From JAHIKV01 sp963733145 (lineage in GTDB: Bacteria > Planctomycetota > Planctomycetia > Pirellulales > Thermoguttaceae), in contig CAVTCJ010000002.1 in NCBI GenBank assembly GCA_963733145.1, positions 332,046-396,045 of the forward strand: 64,000 nt of DNA, in the 5' to 3' direction. The notes beneath the pieces were generated by a model. The model searched no databases. It was not told where the DNA came from and was given only the letters and a program-made list of their open reading frames with translations. Of this stretch, positions 15,504 through 25,214 are shown piece after piece. The position numbers were made by a program, and so were the translations under genes. How positions within the stretch are numbered: the first letter of the stretch is position 1; each line of letters begins with the position of its first letter.

Positions 15504-16861
15504 CACTCGATAGGATACGGAACTCGCCGACCGCCCTGCGTCTCGCCAGAGGCGTATTTTGGTCCACCGCCGGGGCGGCGATATCGCGCGGTCTGATGCT
15601 CGTCGCCACGGTACTGGTCGCCCGAATGCTGGGCCAGACGACCTACGGCGAGTATGGAATGATCCAATCCACGCTCTTCGGCATGTTCGGCGTTTTCGCC
15701 GGATTCGGTCTGGGGTTGACCGCCACGAAGCACGTTGCCGAGTATTGCCGGAGCGATCCCGACCGTGCCGGGCGGATCATCGGTCTGTCGGGATTGATCG
15801 CCGTGGCGACCGGCGGAGCGATGGGCATGGCCGTCCTGATCTTCGCCCCGTGGCTGGCCGGGCATCTGCTGAATGCACCGCATCTGACGGGCGTTTTGCG
15901 GATCGGCGCCTTGATCTTGTTCATCAACGCGCTCAACGGCGCCCAAACCGGGGCCTTGTCCGGTTTCGAGGCCTTCAGGACGATCACCCACGTGAATCTC
16001 CTTGCAGGGCTGCTTTCATTCCCGATTCTCGTCTGCGGGGCGTGGTTCGGCGGATTGACCGGCGCGGTTTGGGCGCTGGCCGTAAACCTCGGCTTCAACT
16101 GGCTCCTCAATCACTTGGCGCTGCGCCGGGAAGCGCGTCGTTTTGGCGTTCCCTTCACCGTCCAACACTGCCGGCGCGAATGGCCGGTGCTGTGGCGGTT
16201 CAGTCTGCCCGCCGTGCTCACCGGAAGCATGGTCGGACCGATCAACTGTCTTTGCGCGGCGATGTTGGTCCACCGCGCCAACGGATACAGCGAAATGGGC
16301 GTCTTCAGCGCCGCCAACCAATGGTATGCGGCGCTGCTGTTCCTTCCCGGGGTCCTGGGAGGGGTCGTGTTGCCGGTCCTTTCGGAGCAGTATGGCCGGG
16401 ACGACAAGAAGCGGTCGGCGAAAACGCTGATCTTCGCCATCAAAGTGAACATCCTGCTCATGTTGCCGCTGATTCTCGCGGCCGGCATCGCCAGCCCCTA
16501 CATCATGGGCCTTTACGGCGAGGGTTTCAGAAGCGGTTGGCCCACGCTGGTGGTCGTGTTGCTGACGGCGGCACTGATCGCCGTCCAATCGCCCGTGGTG
16601 CAGATTCTGGCGGCGTCCGGAAACATGTGGCTGTGGTTCCTTATGAATCTCGGCTGGGCTCTGACGTTCGTCGTGGGCACGTTCCTATTGGTCGATCTCG
16701 GCTCGCTCGGACTGGCCCTGTCCAGGGGAATCGCCGGCGCCGTTCATTCGATATGGATTTTTGGTTTTGCCTTTTGGCTGATCTATCACGGACAAAAAGC
16801 AGCCCGCTCCAAACAGGAAGAGTCCGACGGCCGCGAATTTGCGCGTCCGGCGGCGGCATAA
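15485..16861 (+). CDS. Wzx-type polysaccharide flippase
   Basis: An intact 458-residue inner-membrane protein with about twelve to fourteen helices, of the MATE/PST (Polysacc_synt) family. It begins LRLARGVFWSTAGAAISRGLMLVATVLVARMLGQTTYGEYGMIQS, the typical first helix pair of Wzx. Later segments such as PAVLTGSMVGPINCLCAAMLV, ANQWYAALLFLPGVLGGVVLPVLSEQYG and SPYIMGLYGEGF are also characteristic. It would flip undecaprenyl-linked repeat units of the glycan built by the downstream genes. ATG 15485 lies 19 nt inside the small upstream ORF. Start of a co-directional cluster to 36.5 kb. Confidence 0.88.
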   Translation: MAALALTLDRIRNSPTALRLARGVFWSTAGAAISRGLMLVATVLVARMLGQTTYGEYGMIQSTLFGMFGVFAGFGLGLTATKHVAEYCRSDPDRAGRIIGLSGLIAVATGGAMGMAVLIFAPWLAGHLLNAPHLTGVLRIGALILFINALNGAQTGALSGFEAFRTITHVNLLAGLLSFPILVCGAWFGGLTGAVWALAVNLGFNWLLNHLALRREARRFGVPFTVQHCRREWPVLWRFSLPAVLTGSMVGPINCLCAAMLVHRANGYSEMGVFSAANQWYAALLFLPGVLGGVVLPVLSEQYGRDDKKRSAKTLIFAIKVNILLMLPLILAAGIASPYIMGLYGEGFRSGWPTLVVVLLTAALIAVQSPVVQILAASGNMWLWFLMNLGWALTFVVGTFLLVDLGSLGLALSRGIAGAVHSIWIFGFAFWLIYHGQKAARSKQEESDGREFARPAAA

Positions 16862-16886
16862 TTTGACTCCTTCGGTGAAATCGCAA

Positions 16887-17903
16887 ATGCCCTCCTCGTT
16901 GCCGTGTCCGATTTGCGGAAAGACCGCGCAGCGGGTCTGGATCGGATATCCGGGATACGTTCAGTCCGAGGTTTTTGATATTTACCGCTGTCCGCAATGC
17001 CACACGTCGTTTGCGCAGCCGATGGAGTCGCAAACGCCGGTTTACGAGTGGATCTACCATAATATGGAGCGGCTCGGCGGTTACGGCGAATATCTGCGGC
17101 TGGCCCGGGAAATTTCGACACAAACGCGACCCCATGACAACTCTTTCCAAATGGAACTCCACTTATTGGGGCGTCGCGAAGGGAATCGAGAGCCTGCCGC
17201 CGGGCAGCGGGGTGAAGATATTGGAAGTCGGCAGCGGACTGGGCTATCTGACTTACGCTCTCCGCAAGAGGGGATATGACGCCCTGGGGTTGGATATCCC
17301 CGCCGCGCGGTCGACGGCGCGCGGCGCCGCTTCGGCGATTGTTACGTGTGCCAGGACCTACTCGATTTCTCCGCCGAGCACGCGAAGACCTACGACGTGA
17401 TCGTCATGACGGAACTGATCGAGCACGTGTCCGACCTCTTTGGGCTGCTTGCCGCCGCCAAGAGATGTCTCCGGAACGGCGGCAAGATGATCGTCACGAC
17501 GCCGAACATCGACAGCCTGCCGGCGGGGGCCTTGTGGATCAGCGACGCGCCGCCGGTGCATTATTGGAGCTTTTCGCCGGCGTCGTTTTCGGCCGTTGCC
17601 TCGCGCCTCGGCCTCCGCGCCGACTTCATCGATCTGAGGCCCAGCGGCCTGGACTGTCCGCCGGAGAGCTTTTTGCGATTGGACCACGCCAAACCGCGGA
17701 CCAGCCCCTCCTTCGATTCGCAAGGTCGAGTGCTTCGCGGGAGATCGAAGTCCGCCGCATTCCGTACGGCAGTCGACGGCGCCCTGGCCGGCATGGGAAT
17801 GCTCCGCATGGCGAGACAAGCGAAAGCCGGCATCAGAAGTCTGCTCGCTCCCCGCCGTTTCGGCGGCACGCCGTCGACTTTGTGCGTACAGCTTAGCCCC
17901 TAG
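16887..17903 (+). CDS. SAM-dependent methyltransferase with N-terminal zinc ribbon (two frameshifts)
   Basis: Three consecutive frames compose one class I methyltransferase. The N-terminal frame has a CPICGK...CPQC zinc ribbon (residues about 7-35) and the segment PVYEWIYHNMERLGGYGEYL. The middle frame has the SAM-binding motif ILEVGSGLGYLTYALRKRGYDALGLD. The third has TYDVIVMTELIEHVSDLFGLL, MIVTTPNIDSLPAG and the C-terminal part to 17903. Breaks lie near 17145 and 17345. Such methyltransferases with a ribbon occur in O-antigen and capsule clusters, methylating sugars; the acceptor is unknown. Four codons downstream of the wzx stop region. Confidence 0.78.
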
Positions 17904-17938
17904 CCTCTCATCTGACATGGACGTTCTCGATCATTATC

Positions 17939-18906
17939 GTGAGCCACAACACCCGGGAATTGCTGCGCAACTGCCTGGCCGCCGTGCGCGAGAAGACGCG
18001 CGGCATCGACTACGAGATATTCGTGGTGGACAACGCTTCGAGCGACGATAGCTGTGAAATGGTGGAGCGGGAATATCCGGAAGTCCGCCTGATCAGGAAT
18101 CGCCAGAACGTGGGCTTTGCAAGGGCCAACAACCAGGCCATCCCGCCGGCCCGGGGTGAATTCGTGCTGCTGCTCAATTCGGACACCGTTCTGCAGAACG
18201 ACGCCGTCGGCGTAATGCACGAATTCATGCGGCGCACCCCCGCGCGGCCGTCTGCGGGCCGTTGCTGCTGAACGCCGACGGAACCGTCCAGCAGTCGATC
18301 GACAGGCACGTGACTGTGTCTTCGATTCTCCGAAAGAACATCGCCGCCGCGACGGGTATCCGCCACAGGTTCTTTCAAAGCGCCTACCATCCCTGTTCGT
18401 TTGACTATTTCCAGCGGCGTCGAATCGCCGACGGGTGGTTGACCGGCGCCGTCTTAATGATCCGCAAGTCCGTATTTCAGCAAGTCGGGCTCCTCGACGA
18501 GGCATATTTTTTCTTCACCGAGGACGCCGATTGGGGTTTGGCGGTTTCCCGTTCGGGATGGGAAACGTGGTTCGTTCCGGAAGCGATTGTAACGCACTTG
18601 CTGGGGGGGACCCGCAATTCGCCGTCCGAGGAGCGGGAAATATCCCTCAAAGTCCTATGCCTCCGGCAGTACCAATACTATTTTCGGAAGAACTCCGGCC
18701 GGGTGCGCTCCTGCGCGTTTCGCCTGACGGCCTTCTGCATCTGTGCGCTGAATCTGCTTCGCCGCACGATAGCGACGGCCTTCAGCGCCTCGGGGCGGCG
18801 TACATCCGCGCTTTTCAAGATGCGCCTCGGGTGGAAACTGTTTCTCGCGTCAATGGAACGCCACGGCGACAAATATCCTCGGAATCGACTACCGGGAATC
18901 GAGTAG
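17939..18906 (+). CDS. Glycosyltransferase family 2 (one frameshift)
   Basis: A GT-A fold glycosyltransferase. The first frame reads SIIIVSHNTRELLRNCL...FVVDNASSDDSCEMV...NVGFARANNQAI...LLLNSDT, the rhamnosyltransferase-like nucleotide-sugar site (DNASSDD and LNSDT). The second, from about 18250, supplies GWLTGAVLMIRKSVFQQVGLLDEAYFFFTEDADWGL with the catalytic ED and the C-terminal helices. Conserved residues WTFSIIIV extend upstream of GTG 17939, so the true start may be the ATG near 17918 with another indel. The stop TAG at 18904-18906 overlaps the next gene start by one base. Confidence 0.8.
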
Positions 18907-20268
18907 TGTCACTGGCATTGCTGTTGGGATTGTTGTTTCAATGTGCCGCCTTGGCCTGGGTCTTGCTGCGCACGCGGGGGCTTTGGCTCGCTCACGTGGG
19001 CGTCCTGTTCGTTCTGGCGGCGTTTGTTTATCATGGCGCGGGGGAAGTGGTGCAGGCCATATTTCCCGGCCGTAATTTCTACCGCACTTTGGTTTCACAG
19101 TCCGACGTCGACGCCTGGGTCTTCGTTGCCGGAGTCGGATTGTTGCTCTTTTCCATAACCTATTGTCTGTGTCTTCGGCAGGTCAAACAACCGGCATACA
19201 ATCCCGGATATTTGGCGCAGTGGGCAAAGCGCTGTCTGCCCGACTGGCGGTTGATGTTCGTGTTGGCCGCCATCGGATTTTGGATCAACGTCTGCGGCGA
19301 GGATTACGGATACTGGATAGACAGTCTCTCCTCATATATGATCAGATTTGCGATCATCACGTTTTCCGCCTCATTGATCTTCAGGATCGGCTCACGGGTC
19401 CTCATTCCGGTTCTTCTGTTGCAAAGCGTGTTGTCTCTGTTGGTCGACACCCGAAGCGGGATCGTGGTAAACGCAATTATTCTGCTGTCCATCATGGCGC
19501 GGTTTCGCGTGCCGATCCGCTGGAAGCAAATGACGCTGTGGGGATGCGTTTCCGTGGTGCTGATGGTTCTGATCTCCTCGGCGCGCGTCGCGAATGGACG
19601 GCTGAGCGATTATGCGGGATCGGCGGATATTGGCGCCCGCGTGCAATGGTTGATGGGGGGAGTTCGCGGCTTGACCGATCCGGCCATCTTGGAAAATGCC
19701 GTGGCCGACGATTTCATCTATCGCTTCGACGGCAACGCTTTTAACGGGATGGTGTACGGAAGATTGGCCGATGGATGCCCGCCCGCGGGTTTCCATTCCT
19801 TGTGGAACAACTTTATCCTCATGGTGCCGAGCTTCCTGAACCCGGAAAAGTTGAGCCGCAACGGTTTAAGCGATCTCTTTGAGGAAGAATATACGGCCGA
19901 ACATTACGGATTGCGGGAGCGGATCGATTACACCGTGGGAACGGTAGGCATCATATACAGCTACTACGGTTCGTATTTCTTGTGGCTGATGATGATTCTC
20001 CTGGGCGCCGCCTATGCGGATCGATGAGTGGCTGATGCGGTCTAATTCAACCTGGGCCTTTCTGATGGGATTAGGGTTCATTAGCACTTCGGTGATGATG
20101 GAATCCGCTGTTTCGGGATATTTCGGCGTATTTAGAAACCTGATTGGATTTTATGTCCTTTGCCGCATCATAATATGGGTGCAGTGGTTCGTAACGCCAG
20201 GAAAACGACAACGAGAGCACGGATTGTCCCGGATGGTTCCGGCGGTCCGCAAGTCTTTCTATTCATGA
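18906..20268 (+). CDS. Wzy-like O-antigen/polysaccharide polymerase (one frameshift)
   Basis: A polytopic membrane protein with roughly ten to twelve helices, beginning SLALLLGLLFQCAALAWVLL at GTG 18906. Between the helices lies a large loop with DYAGSADIGARVQWLMGGVR and RFDGNAFNGMVYGRLADGCP. The motif LVDTRSGIVVNAIILLSIMA, sequence-divergent helices and position after wzx suit a Wzy polymerase rather than a transporter. The first frame ends at 20027; the next (from about 20014, STWAFLMGLGFISTSVMMES...) continues with two more helices to 20268. The overlap of its start with the GT2 stop implies coupling. Confidence 0.68.
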
Positions 20269-20422
20269 TAAGCCATCCGCATTATGTCCATTTTCGTCAG
20301 CAAAACGGGCCAGCGAATATTCGATGCAATTGTTGACTTAACGATGTAGTTCGCCTCATCCTTTCCACTATTTCTTTGATGCAGGCAAAATAATTTCGGT
20401 TCAATCCACTCAGGGGACAAGA

Positions 20423-21222
20423 ATGAACTGTCCGATCTGCGATGCAGCCATGAGCGCGTTCTGGAAAAATGATTCGTTGAATGTCTTGAAATGCGAAAAC
20501 GGCGAATGCAAGTTCATTTGTCTCGATTCCGAGTCTTGGGAATCTCCCTACTCCAACTCTGATTATTATCAACAAATCAATTGTAATGACGTTAACCCCG
20601 TGCGCCCTTTTATCAAGCAACGCGCAAATGCCGTGGCAAAGTATTGCGGGCGAGATGGAAGACTGGCGGAATTAGGGTGTGGGCTCGGCGAAACGGCGCT
20701 GGCGCTTCTCAAGTAGGTTTCGGCGTGTGCGGCGTGGAGGAATCGCAAAACGCTGTTGCTTTTTTGAGAGAACATTACCCATCGATTCTGTGGTGCTGTG
20801 ATCAAATAGATGCTTTTCTGGAAAGCGTTCCTCTGCGGGATGGATCGTCAGAAAGTCGGTTTCGCGTCATTACAATGTTTCACGTACTCGAACACATTCC
20901 CCAGCCAAAACACTTGATCCAGAAGCTGAAGAGCCATCTTGTTCGCGGCGGGTTCATCGTGATTGAAGTTCCCGACGTTTATGGCGGACTCTCGCGACTT
21001 AGGGGCAAAACGTGGGAGTATTGGTTGCCGCACCATGTAAACTATTTCTCGATGATTTCTCTGAAAAAGCTTCTTGAGCCTCAGGGGTTCGTCTTGGTGT
21101 ACGCGGAAAAGATGTTTCATTTTGGGCACCCCCAAGGCATTGCCTGGAAAGACGCCATCAAAGGCGCCTTGGCCCATCTGGGGATAAACAATATCGTCCG
21201 CACTATCTGGCAGCTTCGTTAG
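20423..21222 (+). CDS. SAM-dependent methyltransferase (one frameshift)
   Basis: A second class I methyltransferase with an N-terminal metal ribbon (MNCPICDAAM...KCENGECKF). The SAM motif LAELGCGLGETALALL sits at the end of the first frame. From about 20715 the second frame gives VCGVEESQNAVAFLRE, FRVITMFHVLEHIPQPKHLI, GGFIVIEVPDV and HHVNYFSMISLKKLLEPQGF. The family is the polysaccharide-associated Methyltransf_23 type. This gene and the 150-nt gap before it are visibly richer in A+T than the surroundings, suggesting more recent acquisition. Confidence 0.78.
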
Positions 21223-21231
21223 CCGATTCGC

Positions 21232-22352
21232 ATGCAACATAATCGGAACTCGACCACAAGGAAACGGATTCTCGTTTATCACATCGGTTCGCTCGGCGAC
21301 ACTCTCGTGGCCGTGCCCGCCTTGCGGGCCGTGCGCGATAATTTCCCCAACGCCCGGATCACGATGTTGACCGACGAACAGCCGGGCCGCGCCCTGGTTC
21401 AAGTCGCCGAGATTCTCGACGGCGCCGGACTAATCGACGATTACATCACCTACACGCCGGGCAGCCTGCCCGCGATGGCCAAATTGTTGCTGAAAATCCG
21501 CGCCGGCAGGTTCGACTGCCTCGTCTATCTGATCCGAACAAGCGCAAACGACCGCCGGGTACGGCGCGACAAGCGGTTCTTTCGTCTGGCGGGCGTCAAG
21601 CGGATTATCGGCATGAATGGCCTCCACGCCGCGCCCCAAGTTCAAAAAGAGCGTCCGCTGCCCCGTGTGCCGCATATCGCCGACACGTTGCTGAAACGGC
21701 TGGCCGCCTCCGGTCTCCACGTGCCGCCCGAGGGCGCGGGCAAAATGGACATCGGCATTGGCAGCCAAGAGAGCGAAAAGGTCGAGCGGTGGCTTGCCGG
21801 TTTGCCCTCGTCCGACGGCCGGCGCTGGCTCGGCGTGGGCATCGGCGGAAAAATGCCCGTGAAAAAATGGCCGGCGGATAGGTTTGAAATGCTTGTTTCT
21901 CGGCTAGTCGAGATGTTTGATGTGTGGCCCGTTGTTTTCGGCGGACCGGAAGACAAGGCCGACGCGCATGGGCTTGTCAAACGCTGGAAACGTGGCTATG
22001 TGGCTTGCGGGACCTTAGGCGTGCGTGACGGTGTGGCTGCAATTGCCCGCTGCGCCTCTTTGTCGGCAACGACACGGGAACGATTCACATGGCTGCCGCC
22101 GCCGGGGTTCGCTGCGTCGGCTTGTATTCCTCGCGCGATTTTCCCGGCCTGTGGCATCCTTACGGCAAGGGGCACGCCGTTTTCCGCACAGTAATACCGT
22201 GTGCAGGATGCATGCTGGAAGAGTGCCTCGAGCACAATAATCGCTGTATTTTATCTGTATCCGTGGAAGCGGTCCTGGCAGCGTGTCGGGACATTCTTTT
22301 AGAAACGAACCACCCCGGAGCACTGAATGCCCTCGCGCTATCGGGAATTTGA
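21232..22352 (+). CDS. Glycosyltransferase family 9 (heptosyltransferase-like, one frameshift)
   Basis: A cytosolic GT-B glycosyltransferase of the ADP-heptose:LPS heptosyltransferase family. The N-terminus has ILVYHIGSLGDTLVAVPALRA, the GT9 signature. The middle has GVGIGGKMPVKKWPADRFEMLV and VVFGGPEDKADA. After a break near 22055 the C-terminal frame gives LFVGNDTGTIHMAAAAGVRCVGLYSSRDFPGLWHPYG, containing the GNDTG donor-binding motif. Downstream genes rfaE1 and rfaE2 make the activated heptose this enzyme could use. The 3' end overlaps the next gene by 26 nt. Confidence 0.82.
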
Positions 22353-23272
22353 CCTATCTGGGATAAAAACCTTTTCCATGCAGGAGCGGACCAGCAAGGT
22401 CTCGCTCGGCGACATGGGCCGAATCGTCGCGCCGAACGGCAACATCGCCGATTTCCTCGATTCACTCCCCGGACAGTTGGCCGGCAATGTCCTCCGCCAG
22501 ATTGTCCAGGCGATGCGAACCGCAAGAGATAACAGCCGGGCAATCATATTCGCCACTGGAGCACACACCATTAAGACCGGGCTTGGACCGATAGTCATCG
22601 ACCTGATGCAACGCGGATACATTACCCACTTGGCCTTTAACGGAGCCGGCGTCGTACACGATCTTGAATTGGCACGATTCGGCGAAACCAGTGAAGACGT
22701 GGCCGTGGAACTGAAGGAAGGACGATTCGGCTTCGCCGAGGAGGCCAACGCGGAAATCAACGCCATCGGCAAACGGGCGGCAGAATCCGGCCAGGGCTAC
22801 GGCGAGACGGTCGGAGAAGCGCTGCAGGACGCGCCCCACGCCCGCTTCAGCATTTTCGCCAATGCCTATCGGCTGGGAATTCCCGCTACGGTGCACGTGG
22901 CGATAGGGACCGATATATATACCATGCGGGCCGATGCCGATGGGGCTGCACTCGGAGCGGCCAGTCTGCGCGACTTTCGCATTCTCGTCGAATCGATGCA
23001 AAACCTCAACGGCGGCGGAGTCTTGATGAACGTCGGCTCGGCCGTCATCCTCCCGGAAGTAATCTTGAAGGCGATGTCCATCTTGCGCAACGCCGCCACA
23101 CTGACCGGCTTCACCACGTTGAACATGGACTTCGTCCGCGCATACCGGAGCACAACCCAAGTTGTGGAGCGCGTCGCCGGACTGGGTGGACGCGGATTAC
23201 GCGCTGACCGGGCACAACGAAATCATGTTGCCTCTGATAGCCTGGGCACTTGCCGCCTCTGACGAAAAGTAG
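22327..23272 (+). CDS. Deoxyhypusine synthase-like protein in the heptose locus (3' frameshift)
   Basis: About 314 residues, MPSRYREFDLSGIKTFSMQE onward. Features are IIFATGAHTIKTGLGPIVIDLMQRGYITHLAFNGAGVVHDLELA, VHVAIGTDIYTMRADADGAALG and NVGSAVILPEVILKAMSILRN, an NAD-binding fold related to deoxyhypusine synthase. Bacterial homologues lie next to heptose or LPS genes and are not known to act on eIF5A; the reaction is undetermined. The C-terminus is restored (YALTGHNEIMLPLIAWALAA) after an indel near 23195, giving a stop at 23272, two bases before rfaE1. Tight packing with GT9 and rfaE1 suggests a shared transcript. Confidence 0.7.
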
Positions 23273-23273
23273 T

Positions 23274-24356
23274 ATGACCCAAACTGATTCCAACGTTACA
23301 CCTACTCGTTTCATCGATCTGAATCGCCTCGATACGCTGTTGGAAGCCTTCGCGAACCGCAAAATACTCGTGGCGGGCGATCTTATGCTCGACGAGTACA
23401 TCCGGGGACAAATCAACCGCATCTCGCCCGAAGCCCCGGTGCCGGTGCTCGACGTCCAGCGAACGTCTCACACGCTCGGCGGCGCGGCAAATGTCGCCGC
23501 AAACGTTCGTGCGATGGGAGCCGACGTCTTCCTGGCCGGCGTCGTCGGCGCCGACGTCGCCGCGGAAATGCTGCGGGAAAGCCTCGAACGACACGGCTGT
23601 TCCATTGACGGCCTGGTCGTGGACAACGACCGGTCCACCACCGTTAAAACTCGTGTCGTGGTGCAGAACCAGCAGATCGTGCGAATTGACCGAGAAACGC
23701 GCAAACCGATCTCCGGAACGGTGCTGGAAAAGCTGCTCGCCCGAATCGAGGCGGTGCTGCCTGCCGTGGACGCCGTGATTCTCTCGGATTACGCCAAGGG
23801 CGTCCTCGCGGAGAGTTTGGTCAGGACGATCGTCAAGCAGGCCCGGGAAGCTCGCATCCCCGTGGCTGCGAATCTGAAACCACCGCACGTCGAAGCCTTT
23901 CACGGCGCCACGCTGCTGACGCTCAATCTGGCCGAGGCCGAACGGGCTTGGCGGCGGCCGATCGGCGATGAAACCTCGCTCTACCGCTGCGGCCAGGCTC
24001 TCCGCAAGCGATTGGCCTGCAAAGGATTGCTCATCACCCGCAGCGGCGACGGCGTCGTCCTGTTCACTTCGGCCGGCGCGCCGCTGGCGATTCCCGCCCA
24101 ACGCGTGCAGGTGTTCGACGTGACGGGCGCCGGCGACACCGTAATCAGCGCCGCTTCGTTGGCGCTGTCGGCCGGAGCAACCTGCGCCGAAGCCGCGGCC
24201 GTCGGCAATCTGGCCGGAAACATCAAGGTCACGAAACACGGCACGGCGGCCGTCGGGTGCGATGAACTTCGACGGTTGGCCGGCAAGATAAATCGGGAGG
24301 CTGCCCAGAATGGACCTCGTAGCGACGTCGGCGCGCGCTTGCGTGCTGCCGCGTAA
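23274..24356 (+). CDS. rfaE1: D-glycero-beta-D-manno-heptose-7-phosphate kinase
   Basis: An intact 360-residue PfkB-family kinase, equivalent to the first domain of HldE. It phosphorylates heptose-7-phosphate at C1 in the cytosol during ADP-heptose synthesis. Motifs: ILVAGDLMLDEYIRGQINRISPEAPVPVL near the N-terminus, GGAANVAANVRAMGADVFLAG (about 63-83), LSDYAKGVL, and the catalytic DVTGAGDTVISAASLAL near residue 281. ATG 23274 follows the previous stop by one base, so it is preferred over 23250. It overlaps the adenylyltransferase gene by 47 nt; together the pair replaces fused HldE. Confidence 0.92.
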   Translation: MTQTDSNVTPTRFIDLNRLDTLLEAFANRKILVAGDLMLDEYIRGQINRISPEAPVPVLDVQRTSHTLGGAANVAANVRAMGADVFLAGVVGADVAAEMLRESLERHGCSIDGLVVDNDRSTTVKTRVVVQNQQIVRIDRETRKPISGTVLEKLLARIEAVLPAVDAVILSDYAKGVLAESLVRTIVKQAREARIPVAANLKPPHVEAFHGATLLTLNLAEAERAWRRPIGDETSLYRCGQALRKRLACKGLLITRSGDGVVLFTSAGAPLAIPAQRVQVFDVTGAGDTVISAASLALSAGATCAEAAAVGNLAGNIKVTKHGTAAVGCDELRRLAGKINREAAQNGPRSDVGARLRAAA

Positions 24357-24828
24357 CGAACTCGTCGAGCGTTTGGATGGCGAACGCCGAGGCAAAACCC
24401 TGGTGTTCACCAACGGATGCTTCGATCTGCTTCATGCCGGCCACGTGCGCGCCCTCGAGGCCGCGCGACGGTTGGGCGACATCCTCGTGGTGGGCGTCAA
24501 TTCCGATTCGTCCGTGCGACGCCTGAAGGGCGATTCCCGGCCGATCGTCCCCGAAATGCAGCGCACCGAGCTGATTGCGGCTTTGAAACCGGTCGATTAC
24601 GCAGTGATCTTCCCCGAAAGCACTCCGATCGAGACGATCAAGCTGCTGCGGCCCGACATCCACGTCAAGAGCGGGGATTATCGCCCCGAGGACATGCCCG
24701 AAACTCCCTACGTCCGCGCCGCGGGCGGCCGCGTGGAGATTGTGCCGGTCGTGGCCGGGCTGTCCAGCACCAATTTCATCGAGCGAATCATTGCCCGGCA
24801 GGTGGACACACTACGCCGCGCCGGCTGA
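24310..24828 (+). CDS. rfaE2: D-glycero-beta-D-manno-heptose 1-phosphate adenylyltransferase
   Basis: An intact 172-residue nucleotidyltransferase, equivalent to the second domain of HldE. It transfers AMP to heptose-1-phosphate to make ADP-heptose. Motifs: FTNGCFDLLHAGHVRALEAA with the HxGH ATP site, VGVNSDSSVRRLKG, LIAALKPVDYAVIFPE and HVKSGDYRPEDMPE, plus a C-terminal GLSSTNFIERI. It overlaps the kinase gene by 47 nt, suggesting translational coupling and balanced expression. Confidence 0.93.
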   Translation: MDLVATSARACVLPRNELVERLDGERRGKTLVFTNGCFDLLHAGHVRALEAARRLGDILVVGVNSDSSVRRLKGDSRPIVPEMQRTELIAALKPVDYAVIFPESTPIETIKLLRPDIHVKSGDYRPEDMPETPYVRAAGGRVEIVPVVAGLSSTNFIERIIARQVDTLRRAG

Positions 24829-24849
24829 TCGTCTCCGATTTCATCATAC

Positions 24850-25212
24850 ATGAACAACGATAAGAAGACGATCTGCTTCGATCTCGACGGAGTGATCTGC
24901 TCACGGACCGACGGACGGTACGAAAACGCCGTTCCCATTCGCGACGCCGTTCAACTGGTCAATCGGCTCTGTGAGCGCGGGCACAGGATAATCATCTATA
25001 CGGCGCGCTTCATGGGACGGAACGACCAGAACGCCGCCGCGGCGTACGAGGAAGGCTATGAACTCACCCGCCGCCAACTACAGCAATGGGGCGTCAAGTA
25101 CCACCGCCTGATTATGGGCAAACCGTCGTTCGACGTGCTGGTCGACGATCTGGCGGTGTTTTTTGAACCGGACTGGAAAACCATCGAAGCCGCCTGCGCG
25201 AGAAGCGAATAG
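24850..25212 (+). CDS. HAD-like phosphatase of capsule/LPS type
   Basis: A 120-residue small HAD-superfamily protein: ICFDLDGVICSRTDGRYENAVPI with the nucleophile Asp pair, IIIYTARFMGRN for motif II, and a C-terminal KPSFDVLVDDLAVFF acidic motif. It resembles capsule-biosynthesis phosphatases such as BcbF-type proteins rather than GmhB, though a role in heptose-1,7-bisphosphate dephosphorylation would fit the neighbouring rfaE genes. Substrate unresolved. Starts 21 nt after rfaE2 and ends 3 nt before the next gene. Confidence 0.75.
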   Translation: MNNDKKTICFDLDGVICSRTDGRYENAVPIRDAVQLVNRLCERGHRIIIYTARFMGRNDQNAAAAYEEGYELTRRQLQQWGVKYHRLIMGKPSFDVLVDDLAVFFEPDWKTIEAACARSE

Positions 25213-25214
25213 CC

